From: Gadus chalcogrammus
Taxonomy: Eukaryota > Chordata > Actinopteri > Gadiformes > Gadidae
Reading direction: 5' to 3'
Length of the DNA stretch: 64,000 bases
NCBI RefSeq assembly: GCF_026213295.1
Contig: NC_079425.1
Coordinates: forward strand, 28,155,392-28,219,391
Positions within the stretch are counted from its first letter, which is position 1; the number at the start of each line of letters is the position of its first letter. A program made the position numbers and the translations under genes. Under the pieces are notes generated by a model that was not told where the DNA came from, did not search any database, and saw only the letters and a list, made by a program, of their open reading frames with translations. Shown here piece after piece: positions 1 to 12,900 of this stretch.

Positions 1-992
1 TATCACCTCAACGCAAAACATTTGGTAGCAAGCTCGCAGGTACTAACTGCCACAGCCCCTGAAGCTGGCGCTAGCAGGCAGCCTCGTCAAGCCACACTCG
101 ACTGAGATGCATTGGATCTTGAGTGAGATGGAAATGTTATTAATTTGATCTTAAAATAAACCGTATGTTAATGAAAGACATGTTTTAATTGAACTTTAAA
201 GTCTATTATTCATTGAATCATTAATCTGCCATAATTTAATTGAATTCAATAATTTCTACATACTTTCTCGGAAAAATGTAAGTATGCGATTAATTCAGGC
301 TCTGCATTAATTAAACGCAGAGCCTGTAATTAATTTGATAATTTTTTTTAATCGCTTGACAGCACTAATTTAAATGTGATTAAATGTACCCTTATCACAA
401 ATATGGTAATAAACAAGTGTATGGTTTAACTAATGAACACTTTCTTCTGGCTTCAGCAGTATCAAATTATATATCGTGATTAATATCGATATCGAAACAA
501 TAATCGTGATAATAATTTTTGCAATATCGCCCAGCACTAGCTCAGCGTAGGGAACGCGTCGTTACGTCCACGTCACAACACCCCCGCTACAGGGGAGGAG
601 CTAAACATAGAGGGGGGTGTGGTATCCCCATGGTTAGCAGCCACGGTAACTATTTGATACCTTCTTCGTATCATAGTTGTGATTGAGCGTTGTATATGAA
701 AGGCTACACAAACCGTGACACACAAACACACACACACACATGGAGAGCTCCACACACCCCTCGCCGCCTGAGTCCCTTCACTGTGACGTCAGAGGTTACT
801 AATGGCCCATCGTCATCACGATGACTACACACCCAGGCGGTCCAGGCAGAGGGGGCCGTTCCAGACGGAGACATAGGATTCTACTCTATTTTCTCTAAAA
901 GACAGTTGATCCAGTTGGTGGTAACATGGATAACCATGTTGAAGACCATATGAAACATGCTGGGTCAGTTCTATAAGATGTGCTCCACTGAC
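1..992. other. dnaja2 intron 6 sequence, no exon seen
   Basis: This stretch lies downstream (in gene sense) of the last recognisable dnaja2 exon, whose donor GT is at 991-992. I see no further DnaJ C-terminal exon here, so exon 7 must lie outside the window. It is AT-rich. At about 297-327 there is a perfect 10-bp inverted repeat (CAGGCTCTGC / GCAGAGCCTG) around an AT loop, probably the ends of a small hAT-derived fragment. A CA repeat lies at about 720-740. Confidence 0.6.
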
Positions 993-3900
993 CTCATGCT
1001 CCTTCTCCTGTAGGACCAGGACGATGTCTCCTGGCTCCACGCCCGGGGCCTGGTCTGCCTCCCCTCCGAAGGTGATCTTCTGGCCGTGCTTCATGCCCTT
1101 ATCCACGTGCACCTCCAGGATCTTCACCTCCTTCACCACCTTCTTGCCCTCACACTTTTTACAGCGGTCTTTCTCGCTGATCACCTCTCCTAGGAACATG
1201 AGGGCAAACGGTGAGGCTCTGCTCCTGAGCCCGAGAACTCAGTGTGTCGGTCAGCGCGCCCACCTTCCCCGTTGCAGTCTGTGCACACAGACTGCATCTG
1301 TTGGACCATCCCGGGGGCCAGCTGTCTGATCATGATCCTCATCCCTCGGCCCCGGCAGGTCCCACACTTCTGCACCGCCCCCGTCTTGCCTCCTTGCCTG
1401 CATCGGCATAAACGTCACAACATGTGAGGAGAAGGTCCAGGTAGCGAGCGTGCTGTGACCCCACCTCAGTTTACTGCTGGATACACAGACCGCCACAGGA
1501 AGCTGCCGCTGGCAGGAAGAGGAAACCGAGCTCCCTCAAGACTCACCCGTTACAAGTGCTGCAGAGGACGTTCTTGCTAAGTTGTAGTTTAGTAGTTTTC
1601 CCATTGTAAAGGTCTTCCAGGGTGACCCTGTGAAAAGAGAGCAGCATGTTGACTATTACTAGTACTGGTAAACCAGCGTTGCCGAGAGATGTCCCGGGAC
1701 TTACTTGAGGGGGTGCACCATGTCCTCCCCTCTCCTCCGGCCCCCGTTGCGGGAGCGACCCCCCTGACCCCCCATGAAGCCGAAGAGGCCACCGCCGAAG
1801 ATGTGGGAGAAGATGTCGTCCATGCCGGCCCCGCCCCCACCACCCTCCCGCAGGCCTTGCTCGCCGTAGCGGTCGTACAGCTCCTTTTTCTCAGGGTTGG
1901 TGAGCACCTCGTAGGCGAAGCTGATCTCTTTGAACTGGAAGAAACCAGGGGATTTAGTACAACTCATTCTGAATACAGAAACAACCAACCCAGACTACTA
2001 TGCATGAAGGGGCTTAGTTTAACTACTGTGTTAAAGGGTTAGTTTAACTACTGTGTTAAGGGTTAGTTTAACTACTGTGTTAAAGGCTTAGTTTAACTAC
2101 AGATTTATAGGCCTAGTTTAACTACCGATTTATAGGGTTAGTTAACTACTGTGTTAACGGGTTAGTTTAACTATTGTGTTAAAGGGTTAGTTTAACTACT
2201 GTTTTATAGGGTTAGTTTATCAGGAGACCAGATGGGTTCCGGACTGGACCTAGCCGGTTCTTCCGCCCTAGTGTAAATAAAATAAAAGCTCAACTCAAAA
2301 GGCACAGTTTTCGACCCAATTGACCCTTGGCTAAGGCGCTTCCTAGAACGACCTTTGAGCTATGACCAATTCTAGAAACAGGAAACATGTCCAGAGAGAA
2401 TGGAATCTGGTACCTGACCATCTTAATGCCCTTCATGCACAATAATTCTGAAATTCAGAACTATTATCCTGGAAATGCGTGTATCTCGCTGGAATATCTC
2501 AAAGACATAAATTAAAACGCAATACTGACAGGCCGGGTGCTTCACAGGCATAGCAACCGTAACCACAGGGGGCGGGGCTTAGCAAAGGCGGAATTGTCAA
2601 TTTGATGTCAACGTTTCAATAATTTTCTCCTCGTCACCACACTAAAGTTGCAGGCGGTTACTGGATAACAGGACCTTTCTTGATCAGTAAATACCAGTGC
2701 AACTAGAGCCCAACCGATAAAGGATTTTTACGGCCGATACAAATATATGTTGATTAAAAATCCGATGTCTGCCGATATATTTAAAAAATAAATTCCAGAA
2801 ACGCGTATTAAAACATAAACAGATTTCCCTAACAGTATGTATTTATGAGTCCTACTATAATAATAAGGTAATGCATTTTAAAAAATAAACTTTATTTGAT
2901 TGTATTATTGTCACAACAGAAAAGTGCGGAAACCATAACAGGGACGTGGTTTAAAATATATATTTTTAACGTTTCTCGTGAGCACGAGAAAGTATCTGGT
3001 GCTCACGAGAAAGTAGGCCTATCTCGTATGCATATCACTGGCTCTGTGTGCATGTGCAAGTGTGTTGGTTTGTCGTCAGCAAGTGAGTGGACGAGCGAGG
3101 AGAGCGGAGAAGGTAGTGTGCGTGTCAGTTTAGTGAAGTCATGAACGAGTCCGGTTGTGTGTAAGAAAGAATAAAGTACCCAACCTGTCAAGGATCGTTG
3201 GCCTCTACATTCCGACCTATAAACAGAGCCACTGCCGGTCAATGTGAATCAATGTCTCCCCTGTGGAGGCGGAGCGCAAGAGGGTATACGTACTCCAATA
3301 GTGCAAGATAAAAATAAAGCACATTAATTTGAATGAATTCAGCTTGTGTGTGATTTATCGCGAGCACGGGTCGGGTAACGGGCCAAATGTCAACGGGTCC
3401 GGGAGGGTGCGGATTTCATTTTGATATTATCATGGGTGAGAGTGAGGTGATCTTTTTTATTTTGATTTTAATGTAGAAAAAAAATACCGTTTTAAATCTT
3501 GTGTCCAAGTATTGCAGAAATGTTTTAATCGCTACATGTGAAACCAACCAATCCAAAACTTGGCACTTTTTTTTGTTTATAGCTTGACTAGAAAAGAGAA
3601 AAGAAGGTATATATATAAAAAAAATGTCTTGGGTGGCGGATCTGGTGCTGGACATTGCGGGTGCGGATCTCAAAAAATGGACCCATGCAGGACTCTGGCC
3701 TAGGCTATTGGAAATAACCAAATATCGGAAAGCAGAGTTGGTTGGCAGCATCGTAGTTCAGCTGACGTAGAAAACCATCTGACCTACCAGATCTATGGAT
3801 CAACCATGCGACTGTTTGGGCTACAATTCCTTTGAGATACTCTCTCGTGCGGACCCAACCAACGTGCTAGGGGTGGGAATCTCTTGGCACCTCACGATTA

Positions 3901-6900
3901 GATTCCGATGAGGCCAACGGTTCGATTCTGAAGCGATTATTGATGCATCTTGATGCAACAAAGAAAATTCCATGCGTGATTTTGCTAATTTGCTAATCAC
4001 TTCCTACTTTTGTGATGATCATTAAAGACATCAACAGATGAATTAACTTATCTAATATTTTATAAGAGAGAAAGCTTTTGTCACAAATATGACTTTCTAT
4101 GAACAATGCAATAACCAATGCAGCTTGCATTATAACACAATATGCAAGCATGCAAAAAATAGGTTTCAGTTTTATTTTCGTTCTAATCTTTCTTTTCTAT
4201 GTCATTAAAGGTCCCATGACATGCTATGTTATGTATTCTTTAATATAGGTATTAGTGGGCAACTAACGCAGTATTCAAAGACGTTCCCGAAATTCAGCCG
4301 TGGTGCAGAGTTACAGCCACTCCGAGCCAGTCGCACATTGAGCTTCCCCCAAATGCGCTGTTTTGGTGTCTGTAGCTATAATGCAGAGCGAGGCGGGTCA
4401 AGGAGGAGGGTGGGGGTGGCTCAAGCGGGAGACATTCGCCGCCAACAATCCCTTTCTCCTCCATGTCGTGGTTCATGTGTTTGAGGGAGTCTAAGCCAAA
4501 GTTCCTTCCCCCCAATTCTCAACCTTGGCTGAGATAACCCCCAATACGAGTCTCGTTGTAGAAATACCAGAGACGAGAGTCCGACGAGGAAGTGTACAAC
4601 ACTTGCGTTACAGTCCTGGAGCTCTATATCTAAATAATATCATATAATACATAGAAATCTGTATCATTTAATACACATTATCCCGGCCAAAAGCTGTGTG
4701 CGCCTCCAGATGATATTATTAATCACAAACGACTTTGTCGGGTTCTGCGACGTCTCTGGTTCTTCCACTTTCACATCAACCTGAAGTCGACTGAACCGCG
4801 CGCTGCCTGCTTCCGGCTGCCGGGCGATGGTGCCTCGCGGCAATCGGCGGCAAGTCGCAGTTCATGTACTTCAGCGAGTCAAAGCCAAAGTTCCTTTCCC
4901 CAATTCCTTCTCAACCATGGCTGAGATAACCCCCAATACGAGTCTCGTTGTAGAAATACCAGAGACGAGAGTCCGACGTCAGGGCTCCAGACTAACTTTT
5001 TCCTTGGGTGCACTGGTGCGCCTAAAGTTTTAATTTGGGTGCACCAGCACGCATTTATGGTGCACCCAAGTTTTGAGTTGTTGACGGGGGGGGGGGGGGC
5101 GTTGAACCGTGCCTGCCTTGCGCTGAGTTGTTGACGGGGGGGGGGGGGGGGGCGTTGGACCGTGCCTGCCTTGCGCTGAGTTGTTGACGGGGGGGGGGGG
5201 GCAACCGGGCAACTGCACCGGTTGCACCGTCGATATTTACTAATATTTTGACCATTAAATAAATGCCTTAAATAAATGCCGAATCTGTATCTCTCATAAA
5301 GAATATCGTCAGACAATGCTAAGGGATCGGTTCTGTCCCGAAAAACCCTCTGTCTCCGGAGAGACGCCTGTACGATAAGTGCGCCGAGGTCCATGAGAAC
5401 ACCCACAAATGGTGAAGCCATTATCGGAGGAGAGGCTAGGAAGCTGCGCACGCCGATATAAGTAGCCGATCTCCGGGTAGACTCGCTGAAAAGCTGCTCC
5501 CGACCAGGTTTGGTTGCGAGCGTAAGTCACCAATGGTGATACAGCGACGCTTAAAGAGATCGACTTTCATGGTACAGCTAACCCAGGCTTTCAGCTCAAC
5601 ATACCTCGCTAACCCTCTAATCGAGCTTCGTAGTACAAGCCCCTGGATTGGGCTTCGCGGGTTTGTTTACCGGCGTTGCTATTGTTACCGGTCTTGCGTG
5701 TTCCAACGGTTTATTAGGTATCTAATAAATCGCTGTCTAATCAATAATTAATTCACTGCCTCTTCCGTGGTTATTACAATATTATGAATAGACTGCTCTG
5801 TAAAAAAATAAAATAATAATTATACCAGATAAATTTTCAGTCTCACCGGTGCGCCCAAATAAAATATTTGGTCGCACTACCCCGAATTCTAGGCGCATGT
5901 GCGCCCAAATTAGGCGCACTCTGGAGCCCTGGACGTGCTATGGGCCATATAACACCAAAAGCAGAACGGTTATCCAAATAATAAGGAAGTGTACAACACT
6001 TGCGTTACAGTCCTGGAGCTCTATATCTAAATAATATATAATACATAGAAATCTATATCATTTAATACATATTATCACGGCCAAAAGCTGTGTGCGCCTC
6101 CAGACGATATTATGAATCACAAACGACTTTGTCGGGTTCTGCGACGTCTCTGGTTCTTCCACTTTCACATCAACCTGAAGTCGACTGAACCGCGCGCTGC
6201 CTGCTGCCGTCTGCCCGCTGCCGGGCGAAATTTGTACCGGGCGCGTCATCCATACGTAATCCATTCCAAACCTGCCTGGCAACAGATGATCGCGTCGTCC
6301 GTTGCCTGGCAACGGACGATCGCGTCGAATGACGTAAAAGGTTCACGAACATTCGCGAACCTTCTATCTAGCGATCCGTTACCTGTATTGTGCTATTTCG
6401 TCCTTGACCTGCTTTAAACACTCAGTTTACTAGCTAAATTTGATTAAACAATTAAATACAATACAAATATAAAGTAAAAACAAGTGTTATCTAGCGATCC
6501 GTTTTCTGTATTATGTTATTTCGTCTTTGGCAACATGAGCGCAAATGTTTTTTGAAACCTGCCCGGCAACGGACGACGTGATCATCTGCTGCCAGGCAGG
6601 TTTGGAATGGATTACGTATGGATGACGCACCCGGTACAAATTTGGCAACCGGTAAAAATTTGGCATGACACCTCAGTTTTTTCAAAGGCGAGCAGAACAG
6701 CTAGTGCTCGTTTTACACCAAACGAAAGTTTTAGCCACTGGGGGACCATAGGCAGGCTAGGGGAACTCATATTTATGTTAGAAAACCTCATAAATTGAGA
6801 TTTTCATGTCATGGGACCTTTAAAGAAAAGCTGCTCTTGAATTAGAAGTTCTTGTGTCTGGCTGTGAGTTTGCGCGCATGCTATGCGTAGGCTGAATCGC

Positions 6901-9900
6901 TATCGTGTCAAGACAAATCAGATTGGCCAATACACACTAGGGGTGTGACGAGATCTCGTGCCAAGAGATCTCGCGAGGTTAAACTCGACGATATTACCCG
7001 TCGCATTAAAAATCTGTCTCGCGAGATTTGTGAGCTATCCAAACTTCTATTTGTGGCCTGTGGGGGCAGTATTGCGCCTTTGCTACGTCTAGCCTGCCAG
7101 AACCTAAAGGAGAAGGAAAAGAAGAAGAAGAGGAGGAGAAGGAGGGGAAGCAGCCATAAGCTGTGCTCAAAATCGTTCCCTATCACGGCTATAGTAGGGC
7201 TGGGCGATATATCGTTATTTAAAATATATCGATATTTTTTCAAACGCGATATGAAACGAGACCATATCGTCAATATCGATATAATTTCATTTGCGTTGAA
7301 ATCACAGCACATTTGTTCCAAATAACACCAGTTTCGAACCGCGCCTGCCGCCTGCTATTTCGTAACTCTGCTTATGTCTCTCCCGCTCTGCCTCCGGCTC
7401 ACACACACAGTCTCTGCCTGCCCCCCCCCCCCCCCCCCTCCACTGACTCACGTCACTTTTTGAAACATGAGCCGTGTTCGAAATCGTTCACTATTCATTG
7501 GGTATTTTAAGTGCACTATATTGTGCATGAAATTAACCACTGAGAATTCGAACATCACTACAAAATGGCGAGCACCCTATATAGTGCACTACATCCGTGA
7601 TAGGGAACCCCTATCACACAAATACCCGGCGCATTTACTGACGCAAATGACTTTAGAAATGTTCAGCGTAGCGTATAGTGAGTATAGTGAGTGAGCGTAT
7701 AGGTAACGATTTCGAACACAGCTAAAGACAGCCAGTATGACGTCTGAAAATACCCGTACTACCGTCGAAGATGCCCCCGCTACTTTTAAATCATTTGTTT
7801 GGCAGCATTTTGGGTACTTTGATTTGGTTTTGCACATAATATTGTTTGCACTTGAAAAAAAGAGAAATATTAAATTTATTTTACTTTAACTTTTATAAAT
7901 GTTAGTTTTATTTTCAATTTCATGCATGTAAAGAGTTATAATAAAACATTAAAAAATGTATGTGCAACTCGGTTAAATAAAAGTCTGTTGGTCCAGTCAT
8001 ATATTTTGTCATAGTTTTCTTAAAATCTCGTCCCGTATCCTTCTCGTGAACCCAATATCGTGTCTCGTCTCGTGAGTCGAGTGTATCGTCACACCCCTAA
8101 TACACACTGAAGATACATGCACACTCACTGACGGCTGATTTGCCCGCTCGTCCTGTCCACGCGCAATGCTTGAGGTCAATGGAAAAATATATTTGGCACA
8201 GAGAAGACTGTCTGCGACATTTGCAGTTTACCAAAGGTTAGTATGATATACTGTGGTTCAACACACCTGCCCACATTTTTTGTTAACTCAGAAAAGGTAA
8301 TATTAGCTTTATGAACTCAACGTTATTGATATTGAACATCCCGCACCCGTCATCATAGACAACGTTGTTGGTAACGCAGCGAACACTGCGATTAAGATGA
8401 AATGCGGTTATAGTTTAGATAGGCCTATACGGTGCCCATATCAAAAAGAATAGAAAACATTTATTACATTCTATTCTTAATATTATTTTATTCTGATCTG
8501 AATGTTTGTTGCTTTAATCCAGATGAGTATTGAAAAGTTTTTTCTCCGCCAAAAAAGGCTTCGTCCAGACAAGACGGAGCAGCTTGAGGAGGTAGTTAGC
8601 TTAGTCTGAAATTAAGTTGAACAGTCTGTTCTGATGGGGCATGCAAGCTTTGCACATTAGGCTAATGCAGTTTCATTATTTTAGTTAGTTGCCTTGTTGT
8701 ACCTAGTAGTTTATTATTACTATTTGTTAGGGATGCACCCAAATGAAAATTCTTGGCCGAAACCGAATATACTGAAACGGCTTTTGCTGTTTTTCATTTA
8801 TTTTGCTTTAATTTTTCACCATTGCATAAATCAAACAATTAAATGTCCTTTATAAACTTTTTTGTCTTGCTTTTCAATAAAAAAAATCAATTACAAATTT
8901 GATACAAAATATTTATTTAATCCTGAACGTTTTCTAACATTCCAGCAGACCTTATAGCAAGAATCTAAGAACAATGTACATTTAAATATGAGTGAAACAT
9001 TTTTTTTAATTATTTTTTTTTATCAAAAATAAAAATGTTCTGTGTATTATTTTCGGCCGTTTTACTCCTTCGGCCGAAACCGAACATTATGTTTTGGGCC
9101 ATTTTCGGCAAAACATTTTCGGTTGGCCGAATATTCGAGCATCCCCTACTATTTTTTTTTTTTTTCCTAAAATAGTTAAATATTGGTTCAGGTAGGTCTT
9201 GAGTTTATTTGTACTTGAAATAAAAACCTCCAGTTTTAGTTGGCTGTTGCAATTCATTCCTTGAATGTCACAGAATCAAAAGTTCAGGTAAAAACTAAAC
9301 TCGTGCGCTAGGGCTGAACGATTTATCGTTTTCTGATCGAAATCACGATTTCAGACAACGCGATCTCGGGATCGCCAAAGACACGTTTTTTTCGGTTTTA
9401 CTGTGCGTTCACGTGTCAACGTAGAGACGCGAATCGGGCGAATTAATATAATATAATTTTATATATAATATCATGGCCAAAAGCTGAGTGAGCCTCCGGA
9501 TGGCCGTAGGGCTGGGAGCTCTCTTCGAGGGGTTTGTTTACCGGCGTTGCAATGGTTAACATGCGTTCAACAGTGTGGCCACTGAGTCACATGTGTAACG
9601 TAACAGCCAATCAGCGTTCAACCGTCAAACTCAGTGCAGTTCAGTCCGGGGTGAACTGCAGCATGGAGGAGAAAGTGAATGTTGCCGTTTGCGACTCCCG
9701 GAGCTCTATATAATAGTATCGTAATATAATATTTGTATATATAATATCACGGCCAAAAGCTCTGTGCACCGCCGGACGGCCGTAGCGCGGGGAGCTCTCA
9801 TAGGGATTGGGCTTCTCTGGGTTTGTTTACCGGAGTTGCTATGTTTCCGGTCTTGTGTGTTCCAACGGTTTATTAGGTAGGCCTATCTAATAAATCTCTG

Positions 9901-12900
9901 TCTATTCAATACTTCATTCACTGCCTCTTCCGTGGTCATTACAATATTATGAATAGACTGCGTTGGGTTCTCCGACGTCTCTCCCTTTGTTGTTATACTC
10001 TAATGCACAAATTAACTAAAAGAGCCATCTTTGACTGTCTTAAAAAGTAGTAGTACTTTTCTAAGTTAAGACAGTCAAAGATGGCTCTTTTAGTTCATTT
10101 GTAACAACTGCAATTGGTCAAGGACTTTAGTTTACATTTATGTTTCTTAATAAATACATTTAAAATAGATTCTTAACTTTAGTTTTCATTCTTACATTAG
10201 AGTAATGGCATGTAATGTTTTAATGGTATGATGTCATGTTTGTAAATATTTTTGTACATAATGAATACTGCACTGAAGCTTGATTTGAAGAAAATCGTGA
10301 AGAAAATCGAAATCGCAATATCTGCCAGAAAAATCTCAATGCAATCTTTTCCTGAATTCGTTCAGCCCTATCGTGCGCTGACGCCGCCGTGCCGCGCTGC
10401 AGTGCCGCGTCGCCGTGCCGCCCCCGCCCCCCCCGCGCACCACACATCGGTCCTTGGTCTGTGGGAAACACTGCATCCCAAAGGGCGTTTTCACCCAGAT
10501 ATATGAAGGATAGATGAGCAACGTTTGCTACAGTCCACTTGGTAGGGTGGTAAACTGATCCATCGTACATCTAGGTGGACACGCCAACTTGTGACGTCAC
10601 TATTACTACCCAAACGGCTTGTACCAGCTAATCACACCCACACCTGGTGGCATTACATGAGCCCTTTAAAGTCAACGACCCCAACTGTCACGTAATGGAG
10701 AGACACAATCAATGCAAAAGGTTGAAACCATATTAATAAATATGAGATGAGGGTTATTGTAAATCAGTGGCCCAGCTTACTGACCATAATAAACGGCTGA
10801 CCATCATTACAGCCAGGGCTCTACAGTGCGCCCATTTCACTCGCATTTGCGTGTGAATATTTCGACGTGCGAACGAGAAAAACAAAACAGGAGCACACGT
10901 GCGAGTGACTTCTCCACAGCGCACTATACTGTGCGTTCACACCAAACGCGAAGGGGTGAAACGATTCCATGCAAAGCAACGATTCCATTTGCAGCGCAAC
11001 ACTTTTGCCCGGCACGGGCGAGCGCATTCACGTGGATTTCAGGTGGATTTGCCATGGACATAAAGGATTTGCAGCACGCCACTTTTGCTCGAGTTGAAAT
11101 ATTTAAACTTTGCCGCGACATTGGCGTGATGACAGCCAATCAGCGTTCGACAGCGTGGCCACTGAGTGACGTGCGCAACGTAACAGCCAATCAGTTTTCA
11201 ACCGGCCAACCGTTCCACCCTGCAGTGCAGTCCGGGGTGAACCGCAGAATGGAGGAGAAAGTGATTGTTGCCGTTTGCGACTCCCCGAGCTCTATATATA
11301 ATAGTATATAATATAATTGTATTGTATTGTATATATAATTTCACGGCCAAAAGCTCTGTGCGCCTCCGGATGGCCGTAGCACGGGAGGCGCTACGGGAGG
11401 GTTTAGCGGGTTTTGTTTACCTACCAGTCTTGTGTGTTCCACGGTTTATTGGGTATCTAAATCGCTGTCTAATCAATACTTCATTCACTGCCTCTTCCGT
11501 GGCCATTACAATATTATGAATAGACTGCGTGGAGAAAGTTAATGCTGTTACTGTAGTCGATAAAGTCTACAAATTCAACCCCAGACTGGTTGAAGGATTT
11601 CGGGCGGCTAGTTTATGATGCTAAGAACATGAAAATGTTCTTAGCATCAAAATGTACATTTTGTAAGGGAGCCCCATCGGCAATGGCAAGCTCCTCTCCG
11701 TTTATAACGGGGACCCCTAATCTGAAACGCAAAGCTGTGGTGAAACACATCGAGTCCACTTGGCATTCTCGCTGTCCCGATTTCTATATAAATCACACCC
11801 AGCCCAATAACCCTGGTACGGTGGAAGCCGAAATTGGTGCTGTTTTGTGTAGCCTAAATGTAATCTTGTCTATTTATTTGTCTTAATTTTGCTTTAGTAA
11901 GTTGTTGCTGTTGGCGTGTGCAATTTCTGCACGCTAATAAATGTTCTAAACCAGGGGTTTTCAAAGTGTGAGAGAGTGAGCCCCCCCTCAGAGAAAAAAA
12001 TTCAGCTGAGCCCCCCCCCCCCCCCCCCCCCCCAATTTTTTTTTTTCTAAAGACCTGTGTTTTGAAAGCTATCTTAATTATTTTACACATTTTAAACATC
12101 TCTGATCATAATTTTAAAAAAAATTAAAAATATTTTTTAAACATTTTAAACATCTTTCTGAAACATTACAACATCTTTGTGCGTTTTTAAACACATTTAA
12201 CACAATTTAACAACTTTATCTAAGCATGTTTTATCTTAACCTTTTTTAAATACATTTGAACATCTTAATCTGTGTAAACTGCCAGTTTACACAGATTCAT
12301 TCAGGGTCCCCGACTCTGAATTTTCAGAGTCTAATCAGATCTGCTTTTTTAGTCCAGAGATTCGACTATTCGGCGGGGTTTGTTTACCGGCGTTGCTATG
12401 GTGACCTAAATTATTATAAGCAACTGAAAACGATGCCGGTTTGAAACTAAAACTGTGATTCTGAAAAAAGTATAAATGCTATCAAAATTCCGTTTGGATA
12501 GTATTGAAGATACAAGTGTGTAGATTTGTTCAATGGTTTGAACGATGGTAAACGGTTGGAAAATGAATGAGTTACGATGTCTAGAAGTAGGTGTATCAGA
12601 ATGGGCAGACGTTTTCAATGAAAACAGCTGAAAACGAAGCGGTATGAAACTAAAACAGTGGTTCTGAAGAAATTTTAAATGATATCGAAATTCTGTTTCG
12701 ATATTATTGAAGATACAAGTGTGTAGATTTGTTAAATGGTTTGCACGAAGATAAACGGTTGAAAATTGATTTAGTTAGGTTACTTCTACAGTTGAAGTAC
12801 GATTGATGATTTGAATCATCGACTTTCAGGTTTTTCTTCGGGTTTATTTTTTTCTCACGTCGCGCCCCCCCTGAAGAACTCTGCCGCCCCCCAGGGGGGG

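Noticed and set aside
1024..1427. Plus-strand frames across dnaja2 exons
   Set aside because: Antisense shadows of the dnaja2 zinc-finger exons.
5030..5255. Proline-rich frames ([11 protein letters not shown] repeats)
   Set aside because: They come from three poly-G repeat units inside a hAT element, not from a gene.
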